A stretch of 64,000 nt of DNA, taken from assembly GCA_013054445.1 (NCBI GenBank), contig JAAMPI010000115.1, positions 1 through 64,000 of the forward strand. The letters run 5' to 3'. Position 1 is the first letter of the stretch, and every line of letters begins with the position of its first letter. The notes beneath the pieces are model-generated. The model had not been told where the DNA came from. It did no database searches and saw only the letters and a list, made by a program, of their open reading frames with translations. A program made the position numbers and the translations under genes. Below are positions 13,074 through 23,402 of the stretch, in pieces. The DNA comes from Cudoniella acicularis. Its lineage: Eukaryota; Ascomycota; Leotiomycetes; Helotiales; Helotiaceae.

Positions 13074-14788
13074 ATGTCGAATCACTCTATCATCCGCATC
13101 ACAAAGGCAAAATTCCCAAATCATAGTGGGGTCGCAAGGCTGACAGCGCATCGCAGGAGCTGGCCGACATCCAGAAGTCCTCAGATCTCTGTCAGTATTT
13201 TTGAGGCAGAACGTTACTTGGATTGACATAATAAGCTGCTGACTTGTATTTGACGTAGCCCTTGCAGTCGCATGCCGCGATGTTGATGTCCGGAACGTGA
13301 AAGCTATCATCATCGGCCCGCCTGATACGCCATACGAGTTCGGCTTTTTCGAGGTAGGTCATGGCGCAGAGACAATCATCCAGATATGCTAATGGTGGTT
13401 CAGTTTGCTGTAAGATTTGGCAAAGGTACGAGCGGAATTTGGAAATGAAATAGGGTTGCTAAAGCGTTTTTAGAGTACCCGGGAAAGGCGCCATCAGTTA
13501 ATGCGACAACCACAAATGGTGGTAGATGTCGTTTTAATCCGAATATCTATGCCCAAGGAAAGGTTTGCTTGTAAGTTACCTGGAAACCAGAAACTTGATC
13601 GATAGCTAACGATGAGAGTAGGTCAATTCTCGGGTAAGCATCAACCTCCGAGCTCAAATAAGGCTGAATACTTATACCTGTGAAGAACATGGAGAGGAGA
13701 ACGAGGCGAGGAATGGTCATCTGCGCAGGGCTTGGAGTCGATCTTGATCTCAATACAGAGCCTGATGTCGACGAATCCTTACGAGAACGAGCCGGGTTTT
13801 GAAACCGCCAATGACGAGAACGATAAGAAGAATCAAAAGGATTATGTGGCTAAGGTACGATTTGGAGTTGTATAACAGTGGAGTTATTGCTGATGGGGCT
13901 TTTCAGATCCGCCACGAGTCACTCCGGATATCAGTCATCCAACGGCTGGAGGAATATCTAGGCATTTCTCCTGCTGGCACGTTAATTCCTCACGTTTCTT
14001 CAAGTGGAGCCGATAGCGAAGGAGAAGACGATATTGACCATGAATATGACGAGACCTCGGTCAACTTCGAGCCGTTTCGCGACCTAACTAAACGCCGTTT
14101 CCTGTGGTACTACGACTCCTACCTTTTGGCCATCAGCAAGGCAAAGACCGAGGTTAAGGACGGACAACAATTTACACGCATGCCCTTTGAATGTACTGGT
14201 AACTGCATGGAAGGAAAATTCAACTACACGGAATTGGAAAGACGATTAAAGCTAATAAAGAAGACCTTGGATGCTGAGACGGCAAGATGGGCAAGCGAGG
14301 GACTTGTGGTCAAGAAGAGAGAAGGAGGTACGGCAGCAAACTTGCAACGACAATACGAGCAAGTTGTCGAATCATACAAACGCAACAAGAACGTCACTTT
14401 AGACATCGAACTCGTCGACCAAAATCCTTTTGTCTGGACTATCACTTACTTCGGACGACCAATGACTAATCTCGACGGTGGCTTATTCCGAATTAAGCTT
14501 TTCTTCAGTCCCCAATTTCCCGAAGTACAACCAAGAGCAAGATTCGAGACTAGTCTCTTCCACCACCGAATTGCTGCTGATGGTACTCCCTGCTACACGA
14601 CCAAGCGCGCAGAGGATGTGAAATCGCACATCGAGGCTATAATCCATGCTCTTGAAGAGGTTTCTCCACCATACGATCCGAGAACTCTTGTCAATCCCGA
14701 GGCTGCGAAGCTCTTTTGGGGCTCCGAGGAGGACAAGAAGATGTACAACCGAAAACTCCGGAGAGCCGTTCAGCGAAGCATGGAGTAA
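13074..14788 (+). CDS. Tandem-UBC ubiquitin-conjugating enzyme E2 (UBE2Z-like)
   Basis: Eight exons (13074-13106, 13157-13190, 13259-13353, 13404-13425, 13474-13570, 13622-13633, 13686-13854, 13907-14788) give 447 residues. The N-terminal UBC fold has GPPDTPYEFGFFE, FNPNIYAQGKVCLSILG with catalytic Cys93, and SILISIQSLMSTNPYENEPGF, the pattern of large E2s such as UBE2Z. A second UBC-like fold near the C-terminus (WTITYFGRPMTNLDGGLFRIKLFF, then FHHRIAADGTPC with Cys383) keeps a Cys but has lost the HPN motif, so it may be non-catalytic. The enzyme should take ubiquitin or a ubiquitin-like protein from an E1 and pass it on with an E3. Intron 1 would be GC-AG, and exon 6 is only 12 bases long. 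Confidence 0.88.
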
Positions 14789-15255
14789 GCCATTCCATTT
14801 TGCACTGAGGAAATTTTCTGACTGGTCTTCAGGGAGTAATCTTGCCGAACATAATTACCTAAGCGACTATCTTTTTCTTTTGGAATTGTATTAGCGTTGA
14901 ATTTCTGAATCATGCCTTTGGTTTGCATCTGCGGATAAGCCGGCGTCAAGGGAATTCTCATGGCTCGCGAAGGTTGGCATGGAGTTCAGCGTGTGTAATG
15001 CAAATTTTGCTTCGTGGATAGGTTGGAAGGCATAAATGGACAGTGCGAGCTGGCGAACGCGCTGTAAATATCTGAATTACTTCTTAGGTGAGAAACAATA
15101 CAAGATTGAGCTTCTTCAAGCGATGATTATGATTATTGAGTGCCTTTCAATGTGTGTTTCGGGTATCATTGAACTTTCCTCACGGCGATATAATTACGAG
15201 GATATAATGTACAGCTATTCCCATCCTGTCATTAATAAGAATTTTCCCTCTCCGC
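14789..15255. other. Convergent 3' intergenic region
   Basis: This holds the facing 3' ends of the E2 gene and the ERG26-like gene. It is AT-rich and presumably contains 3' untranslated regions and polyadenylation signals. No gene is seen. Confidence 0.5.
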
Positions 15256-16467
15256 CTATTGTCCTTTCTTCTCGCCCTCTTTTCTCTTTTCTTCCTCAAA
15301 CCAGTCAACGGTTTTCTGAATTCCATCTCTCAACTTAACAATTGGGGTATATCCCAACCTCCTGTGCGCTTTAGTGCAATCATAATATCTTGTCATGCAG
15401 CTATATTTCACCTGCTTCCTCGTCAATTTCGGCGTCTTCCCCATAAACCAGTATGCCCACTCCATCACCCCACCAAGGCCCAATCCAACATCCCTCCCAA
15501 TCACCCACACTTTCTCCGTCCCATCATACCTCCCAGCAGCTTGCCACACACCTCTCGCAAAATCCCAAAAATAGACCGGCTCACAATTAGTGATGAAAAA
15601 AGCCTCTCCATCCACCTTTTCGTGGTCTAGAGGAGGTGTAGAGAGAGTAGAGGTTTGAAGCAGGGCATAGGCCGCGAGGAGATGTGCGTATGCGACATTT
15701 TGCACGTAGGTGAAATCGAAGAGGTTGGTGTTATCGCCGAGTTGGAAGTTTGTGCGGTTTGTGTAATGGACGTTGAGGAAGTTGGGGATGTTTTGGATAT
15801 CGCCTTCGCCGAAGATTCCGGCGGGGCGGATGGAGCAGGTCAGGAGCTTGTTTTTGCGGTTTGCGGCCAGGGCGAGTTGTTCTGCCTCTGCCTATGGAGA
15901 AATTTGTTAATATGGTGATTCGTAGTATTGCGGATTGTGGAAAAATTTTGAACAAGGAGGAATGACAAACAGGCATGAAAAGGGGGAGTGTACCTTGGTC
16001 TGGGAATAGTATTCGGTCTGCGACTTTGCTGGCATAACAGGCCACCTTTCATCCGCATTGATCAAATCCATCGCATTGTTGTCCGATATAATACTCGCAG
16101 AGCTGGTGTAAACCAATGCCTTGACATTGGCCTTTTCGCAGACCTCAACCACACATCTTGTACCCTCAACATTAACTTTGTAGTATAGGGCGTTATTCGT
16201 TCCGACCGCGGTGGGCGAGGCGGTATGGATCACAATATCCGGTTTCACTTTCTGGAAAATTGGCAGAAGAGCAGAGATATCCGTAATATCTGCATTGAAA
16301 TATCCCACGCCATCAGAATCTGGTCGTCGATTGCGCGTCGTGAACAAATCGATAACGGAAACTTTGCTGATTGTTCGGGAAAGGAGGAGGTCCACGATAT
16401 GGTGGCCGAGGAAGCCACAGCCTCCAATGACCAGCACATTACCGAGTTGTTGCTTCTTGGCTGCCAT
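15256..16467 (-). CDS. ERG26: Sterol-4-alpha-carboxylate 3-dehydrogenase (ERG26/NSDHL-like, 3-beta-HSD family)
   Basis: Two exons (16467-15994, 15891-15256) give 369 residues. An extended-SDR Rossmann motif GGCGFLG lies at residues 15-21, and the catalytic Tyr-Lys pair is in YSQTK, Tyr154 and Lys158, at the end of exon 1. The C-terminus (MTRYYDCTKAHRRLGYTP...) matches ERG26-type enzymes. These oxidatively decarboxylate 4-methylsterol-4-carboxylates in the C-4 demethylation complex of ergosterol synthesis at the endoplasmic reticulum. An upstream in-frame TTG at 16494 is not a start; the ATG at 16467 gives the usual family length. A related 3-beta-HSD paralogue acting on another substrate cannot be excluded. 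Confidence 0.82.
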
Positions 16468-17029
16468 TGTTGAAGTGAGATGGGGAATTGTCAATTGGGG
16501 TGTTGAGAGAGGTTGTCGGCGATGTATTGTTGTTCGGCTCCGCTCAGAAAATTAATGTTACGTTGACGAGGGTTCTCACTAGTCTCGCAGCTCTCCCTGT
16601 CAGCTGTCCGCAAGCGAAGCCAAATCCAACTTCACTCTTCTATTCTACGGCCATGAAATTATTTGCTCCTATATACCTCATTGCTTTCAATGACGGGCGA
16701 TGAGTCTAGTGCCCAAAACCCCCTAGAGCCTCTTCGATATTGCGACATTCGGTTTCCCCTCATTCTGCCATCTCGGTTTTTGCTTCACTATGTGAGAAGC
16801 ACATGATATTCCGGCCAATTTGGCCGGGCGGCCCCCACTGCAGAAGTCGATGCTTACAGCATGATTTCAGAACAAAGTACTGTTCGTCTTCATTTCTCGG
16901 GGCCTTGGAATTCAATCACTTGGGCAGCACTGAGATTTGATTCATTGGTTGCAAACCCCCTTTTCGTCTCTCCTAACCTTGTAGGCCTTTGTCCTTCTTG
17001 AGCCAACCACTCCTTCCACCATCCGAATT
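16468..17029. other. Divergent intergenic region between ERG26-like gene and zinc regulator
   Basis: This is the shared upstream region of two divergent genes. A pyrimidine-rich stretch leads into the ATG at 17030. No coding frame is supported. Confidence 0.45.
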
Positions 17030-18878
17030 ATGATGGAAAACACACCTGCCGGCGTGGCTCCATCATATTCCCCGACTCGTTCATCTTCCTCCCTTCCCGA
17101 TGTATATATTTGTGACATTTGTCATAAGCCTTGTGCCACAGGTAGCTATGTTTCCATCACACATCCTTGGGCTGGGGGCACCCTCTACGGCGATTGATCG
17201 CTCTATCCCCACTCCCTCCCTGACAGTAAATGGGAAGGCAAGACATTTGTACTTACCAGTAGTCTAGAATCTTCATATAACCGCCACGTGGCATACTGTC
17301 GCCGTACTTATCATCGCCCTCGGACTCGTCCACGATCTTGTCGCGCCTGTAATAGAGCGAAGACAAAATGCACGTTTGAACCCCGGTGTGATCGGTGTTG
17401 CCAAAAGGGGCTGGACTGCGTCTATGATAAGCCTAACGCCAAATCTCAGGCGAACAAGCTCCTATCAAAAGATTGCGAAAGTCGAAAAACAGAGGCTCCT
17501 AATTCTGCTACATTTCTTCCCGCATACGAAGAGCCTTCTGCAGATCAACTGGCTGAAAATGACCCCGAAGTCACTGCAGCGCACCTAGCGCCAGGTGAAG
17601 ACACAGAAACTTCCGAACAGCACTTTTCATATACCAATGATATCAACTCCAATTGCATTGATGATCCAACGCAAACATTTGATTTGAATTTAATAGACTT
17701 GGAATCCGACCACCTTCCTAGTAATCAAACCAGCTCCGATCTTCTTCTACCAAGACTAGGGCAGTCAAAGTATCTCTGGTCTTCCTGGACAACAAGTGAT
17801 GATTATTTTCCACACCTAGACCTGTCGAGTTCCGAAGTTATACATCCTAATCCATTGCTGCTAGCCAGCCTAAGGATGTCCAACCCAGCCGCTCAGAATA
17901 GTGCTACTCTAGTGATGCAATATTTTCGCTCAACCCCTCAGATGATGTTACGAAGAGATAACTTTCCACCCTTCATCCATGCCCATTGGTCTCATGAAGT
18001 AATTCAGGAGACTAATTTGCCAATATCGTTGGCAAATTGCATGAATATTGCACAATTATTTACCTTTAGGACTTCCGAAACGTCGGAATTCCTTCGGAGA
18101 ACGATTCTGGCAGAGCAAGACCGAGTGACGAATGAGGTATGTTTGTGATTCCCAGACATTTTATTTCAGCTTTTTTTTTTAAAAAAAAAAAAAATTAATA
18201 AATAGATAAACAGGTTCTGAACTTTTCCCGGGAAGAAATCCTTGCGTCCATCCAGGCTTTTATCATATATGTTCTTATGCGTGTTGTTGATGGTACCCCT
18301 CAAGACCCGAAGAGTGACATGCGGATGTTAGTCTCTTTTGGTGTATGTTGCCTAAAACTGCAGATAATTTTAAAACTAACAAATGAAGGTCATGTGTGAA
18401 TATTTAAGAAAGGGCTGTAACGAACCGTTTTGTGTCGACGAATTGTCGAAGCCTAGTTCAAACTGGCAGGATTGGATCTTTGCTGAATCTCGAAGACGGT
18501 AGCCTGACCCTAATCTATCTTGCTTACTTGTCACAATAAATCAAGCTAACATATCATAACAGGGTGGCATGTTTGTGGTTCTTGATCAGCCGTGTCGTAA
18601 GTGTGAGAACAGGTATTCCTTGCGATACAACACATGGCTTTAGGACCATGCCGCTCCCTTGCCACAAATCACTTTGGGAAGCACGATCTTATCCCGACTG
18701 GGCCGCTGCAAGAGATTTTATTGAAAATAGTCCGCAGCATGGAATGACTTTCTTTGGCGATCTCATCGAAGCACACTATGGAGCTGGAGAGAGTATAAAT
18801 GCCCGGAAACTCGACATTTGGAACGCAGGCATCGACAATCTCGGAATGTTACTTAATTTGAGCATAGCCATGGTCTAG
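17030..18878 (+). CDS. Fungal transcription factor with C2HC finger and Zn2Cys6 domain
   Basis: Five exons (17030-17141, 17268-18136, 18214-18342, 18389-18498, 18563-18878) give 511 residues. Near the N-terminus, splicing of exons 1 and 2 makes a C-x2-C-x12-H-x3-C finger (starting CDICHKPCAT). It is followed almost directly by a canonical Zn2Cys6 cluster, C-x2-C-x6-C-x5-C-x2-C-x6-C (CRACNRAKTKC). The C-terminal half, ending GDLIEAHYGAGESINARKL and a 'DNLGMLLNLSIAMV' tail, is typical of a group of fungal Zn2Cys6 proteins. It should bind CGG-type DNA sites in the nucleus; its targets are unknown. It sits tail-to-tail, 92 bases from an SDR gene and close to an MFS pseudogene, so it could have been a local cluster regulator. 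Confidence 0.85.
18171..18194 (+). repeat. T10A14 homopolymer pair inside an intron
   Basis: Ten T are followed at once by fourteen A, within the second intron of the zinc regulator (18137-18213). In RNA this could fold into a hairpin between donor and acceptor. Length errors in such runs are common. Confidence 0.8.
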
Positions 18879-18970
18879 GAATAATGACTGAAGACACCAA
18901 ATCTCGATTCTCAAGCTGTCGTAAGTCCCTCTACAATTCGACCAACCTAGACCAGTTATTCGTATTCTCT

Positions 18971-19714
18971 CTACCAAGGAATGCTTCCATCACAGTCTGA
19001 AAACGTTGCAGTCAGCCCATCCTTTCCCAAAATCGCCATCTCTACGATTCGTCGTGCCCCAACCTCAGGCGTAGCCCCGTCCGCGCTGTTGTTCGACAGC
19101 TTAGTCTTCACGAGTCCCGGACAAACCGCGTTGACCAGCCCACCACTGTCCGCTAGCAATCTTGCATAATTGAGAGCAAGCATGTTGACTGCGGCTTTGC
19201 TGGAGTCGTAGGCTTTTATGTCCGCGTGGAAGAACGGCATGGATGTGTTTGTGGCTTCAGCGAGGGATCCCATCCGAGAAGAGACAAAAACTATGCGGGG
19301 TAACGACGACTTGCGAAGAAGAGGTAGGCATGCTTCAGTAAGACAGGCAGTTCCGATGACATTAGTGTTGAAGGTCTGGCTGAAAAGTTGTCGAGTCGTT
19401 AAGCCAGATACGAATAAGTCGCAGAGAATTCCAGCATTGTTGACGAGCACGTCAAGACGGCCATATTTATTTTCGATCAGGGCGACTACTGCCGCAATTG
19501 ATTCGTCTGATGTGAGGTCAAGTTGTACGGAAGTGGCTGAGAAGCCTTCGGCCGTTACCGCTGCTGCTGCTGCTGCTCCTTGGGTAGGGTTTCGTGACCC
19601 AAAGATGACATGATAGCCATGGTCTTTTGCAAGTTGTGTTGCGACCGCGAAGCCAATTCCAGTATTAGCTCCCGTGACAAGAGCGACGGTGATATTCGAG
19701 TTGGCTTTTGGCAT
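18971..19714 (-). CDS. Short-chain dehydrogenase/reductase (classical SDR)
   Basis: A single exon of 247 residues starts at an ATG. The cofactor motif TGANTGIG is at residues 14-21, NNAG at 92-95, and the catalytic Tyr169-Lys173 pair is in YDSSK. The C-terminal VCPGLVKTKLS segment is also normal for the fold. It should be an NAD(P)H-dependent oxidoreductase; the substrate cannot be told from sequence. Its 3' end faces the zinc regulator, and its 5' end is divergent from the MFS pseudogene, so the trio could be a former small metabolic cluster. A GC-rich Ala run is encoded near residues 47-52. Confidence 0.88.
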   Translation of the reverse strand: MPKANSNITVALVTGANTGIGFAVATQLAKDHGYHVIFGSRNPTQGAAAAAAVTAEGFSATSVQLDLTSDESIAAVVALIENKYGRLDVLVNNAGILCDLFVSGLTTRQLFSQTFNTNVIGTACLTEACLPLLRKSSLPRIVFVSSRMGSLAEATNTSMPFFHADIKAYDSSKAAVNMLALNYARLLADSGGLVNAVCPGLVKTKLSNNSADGATPEVGARRIVEMAILGKDGLTATFSDCDGSIPW

Positions 19715-20358
19715 GATTCTTTTCTTCTAATGGACGATGAATGATGGTTAGCAAGAAATAAAACACACGAGTGGGAAAGCACCCTCCTTTATATTTACCA
19801 CAGAAAGCCGCAAAGGCTAAGTTTCGCATACACTTTGGCCCCTCTCCACACCAACCGATAATCAATTTGGCCGGAGTCTCTCGCTTCCAACTTTGAGATC
19901 ACAATTGGCCAGCTTCTCCGTTTTAGTAGTCATATTAGGGCGATTGTTTTTTTAGGCCAAGCAATCCCACCAGTATAATTTCGGCGTTTATACGTCAATC
20001 ACTCTTGAAATATTAGAACTGGTTCAGCTGAACAGGGCTACAGTATTACCTTCGATGTTGTTGGTTGTCTCGTCACTTCGATGGGCTTGCGGCTAATTTG
20101 GCCGCAAAATTGTTCCACACCCCAGTTCAGTCCCGACGTATGGCGAATTTGGTTACGGATTCTCGATTTGTCAGAAATGAAATGCTGCTGAAGAATTGGA
20201 TCCAATTCATCTGACTAGAGCAGTATTAGAGTCCTCTTATTCTCTCATCTGTTTTCTAGTTCACAAGCTCTGCTGTCCTCATCAAACCAAGCCACTGCTT
20301 ACTCCCCAACACGCAGAATTTCCTGTCAATAATTCGAGCTATCATAGAAACACAACAG
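19715..20358. other. Intergenic region between SDR and MFS pseudogene
   Basis: This is the upstream region of two divergent genes. Short frames start at TTG and are not convincing. No promoter element could be assigned with confidence. Confidence 0.4.
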
Positions 20359-22305
20359 CTATCTGGAGTTTTGGAGAAGAACGTACTGCCAATTTCCGGA
20401 GATTCTTCCACAATCAACATTGATGTTGATGGGAAGTGTGAGGATGCTCCTCCTCAGAACTCGGACGGTGGAATAGAAGAGAACATCAGAAAACTACACG
20501 GATACAAGGTATGTCGGTGGAGAACAGGCCTCGCCAATATTAGACGTTTATCATTCTGCGTCTCGATTAACAATTAGCTAACACTTCCAATTACTAGTGG
20601 TTTCTCATGTACGACCTCGACGGTACTGTTGCCGCAGATATCCAGGTTCCAATTATCGATGCTTTCAGTCATGTTGAGTAATTGACGTGGGTAGGGACCG
20701 GCTTTCCTCTGGGCTCGGTTTGTGCTATTTTACCAGCGTCTGCTATTCCATCCATTGCATTTTCGAGACCTTCAGCTAATTCGAGAGTTTAGGGCCGCAT
20801 TCTATACTATATTTGATGCGAAGTTCCCTTTTATTTCTGGAGTCCTCCTTTTCGAAGCTGGCTCCACTATCTGCGGGGAAGCCCCGAACATGAATGCCCT
20901 TATTTTAGGCAGAGTTATTGCGGGAGTTGGTGGGTCTGCAATGTTCATCGGGTACGCGGTCTTCCCGCTCAGGTTTCTTTACAACCATTTGAACTAATGA
21001 AATTCGTAGGATTCTCACCTACTTGCCACTTGCACGACCCAAAAATAGCGGAGCAGATACATGTCGGGAGCCGGCGTATCATGGGGAGTTGGGGCTATCT
21101 TAGGACCGATTGTTGGAGGCTCTTTTTCTTCCAGCAAGGCGACATGGCGCTGGGTAAGAAGATCTCATTTTGTGCTAATTGTCAGCAGTATTGTTGCTGC
21201 TATCTGCGCCCCAATCTATATAATTTATCTACCCTCCATCAAGCCCCGTAGCAACGCCGACCTTTCCACTTTTAAATATCTTATGTCTTTGGGCTGGCTG
21301 GGATTTTCCCTCAGTAGTGGGGCTCTCGTCTGTTTCGTCTTGGTATTGACGTTTGCTGGCTCAACGTGGTCTTGGGATGATCATCGGACCATTGCCATGT
21401 TCGTTGTGTTTGGAATCCTATTTGCCATTACCCTTGTCCAACAGCGCTTTGCAATTTTTACTTCTGCGGAAGCTAGGATGATACCGGCGGCCGTATCGTG
21501 AAGAATCGCACTCAAATACTGCTCAATCTCCAACCTGCGGCAGCTGTTACCAACATTTTTGTGCCAGTTTACTACATTCCACTGTACTTCCAATTCATAC
21601 AGGGAGAAACTCCGGTAAAGTCTTCGGTTCGCCTCCTTCCATTCATCCTGTTTTTGGTGACAACAAATGTGGCATCTGGCTTTCTTCTGCCGAAGATTGG
21701 CTACTAGTGAGTTATCAACTATTTCTGATTCATTCCTAAGCCTGGCTAATTCTCATAGCTCAGCAATGTATGCCGTGACAGGAATTATCATGACGATCGG
21801 TGGGAGTCTTATGTATACAGTTAGCCCAGGCACTTCTTTAAGCAACATCTATGGCTACAGTATCCTGCTGGCAGTTGGCGCCGGCCTCACCTTTCAGATC
21901 GGGTACTCAGTCGCAGCGGTCAAGGCTGCACAGCAAGGTTATTCAGCAAAATATATTCAGGGTACTATCCCGATGCAGAATGTCTCACAGATTGGTGGTA
22001 CACTCATGTGCCTCCTGATTTCTGGCCAGATCTTCCAGAGTATTGCCTTTCGGAACATGGTGAAGGTGCTAACTGGGGAGAATTTCTCGACCGCAGAAAT
22101 TCGAGGTGCCATCTCTGGCACGCAAAGCACGTTGTTTGAGCGTCTCGACCCACAATTGCTGGCATTGGCTCGTGAAGCTATCGGTGATGCGATCAGGAGG
22201 GTGTATTTCCTGAGCATCGGCGCAGGTGCGCTTTCGTTGATATGCGCCTTGTTGATGAAAATGGAGAACCTTCTTGGGGGCAAAGCTACTGAAGAAGATG
22301 CATAG
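20359..22305 (+). pseudogene. Broken MFS multidrug-type transporter (14-TM DHA2 group)
   Basis: Segments of one major facilitator protein occur in order, in three frames: TVAADIQVPIIDAF and GFPLGSVCAILPAS (20600-20740), FEAGSTICGEAPNMNALILG (20850-20955), SWGVGAILGPIVGGSFSS (21080-21140), NRTQILLNL and VYYIPLYFQFIQGETP (21500-21620), and an intact last third (21766-22305). Lesions: the first membrane segment is mostly missing after 20600; TAA at 20679-20681; loss of frame with stops near 20790-20815; a frame change near 21055; and a frame change at TGA 21499-21501. Two GT-AG introns survive (about 20510-20597 and 21709-21759). Homologues are fungal 14-helix drug or toxin exporters. So many lesions cannot be explained by introns; the locus is a pseudogene unless the assembly is poor. 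Confidence 0.75.
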
Positions 22306-23402
22306 TTGAAGTTACGCTGGCATCGCAATGTTGACGGTCTATTTTGGGGAGGTTCTGAAGTTGCCAATTTGACACGATGCCTAGCTGGACATGAAAAGGT
22401 CACTTGGCAAAACATTATCAAATGCATTAATGTTTCTTTTCAATTTTTCTCCGTCCACACTTCAAATACAACGTGGACGCTCAGATCTTGACTCGTCATG
22501 AGCTCAGGTCTTTGAAGGGAGTCCTCACACGATGTGAACCACCACGTTCAAGCACGTTCTCAAAGCATAGGGAACCTACCGAACCACAACTTCTACAAGC
22601 CACGACGTGGAGTTGAAAATTTGTGAACGGTGTGGCAGAGCATGCATATCATGACGGATTAAGACGTGTTCGATTGACGTCTTGCAAACATTTCAACCCC
22701 CTTCGAGACTTTGAAACGGCCGCAGCGTAATGCTTACCTGATCACGTGATTTGCATCGAAGCTTTCGCATTTTTTATTGTTACGGTTAACTTTGTCGGCT
22801 CCACCTCCACCTGCGAATACTGCAGACAGGAGGTTTCGAGCTCAGGCGTTTCTGGAATGTGATGTGGGCTTTTGAGCATTTTTAGTTGCTGGCATTATGC
22901 AGACGTGGTGCGTCTGATCATCTCAGGGGGAACTTATGCCGCTAAGCGAACGCCAATTTCAGCCCTCTCCTTATTAAATTGTACTGCCGAGTGGCTTAAA
23001 ATTTCCCCGAGGGGAATGTGGGGTTCGCAGACTCTGGAGAAGAAAAGTTCCTTGCCGGGCTGAGTAGGCACGTCACCTGGAAGAACGCGTTAGCTTGTCC
23101 ACGAGTCGAAATGCATGGATATACGAATGACTTAGCAACTCTCGAAATAGTCTTTCGAACAGTATTGTGGAGTAAAGCTGTGAGACCTCACGATATCCAC
23201 TGATGAAGAGGGGTGTATAAAGGAATGATGAATTCTCAGTGGAATACTTTCTCTTCACCCTCATCATCATTATCAGTTTCCTACTCAGCTTTTCATTCCT
23301 CAACTTTCCTACATTTCCTACTTTGCTTTATATCTCGATTTTTCCAATCTCATCAGTTATCTTCCTCGTCACAAAATAACAAAATCATAAACGTATTTCA
23401 AA
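22306..23402. other. Intergenic region upstream of the secreted repeat protein
   Basis: No gene is seen. It holds a perfect palindrome ATCACGTGAT at 22741-22750 (CACGTG core, an E-box-type site). Several 'CACGT' words lie near 22540-22610. It closes with a TATA box and a strongly pyrimidine-rich leader. Confidence 0.5.
23216..23221 (+). promoter_or_regulatory. Probable TATA box of the secreted repeat protein gene
   Basis: TATAAA lies 187 bases before the ATG. It is followed by a long CT-rich tract (about 23240-23390), a layout common in strongly expressed fungal genes. There is no transcript evidence. Confidence 0.5.
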
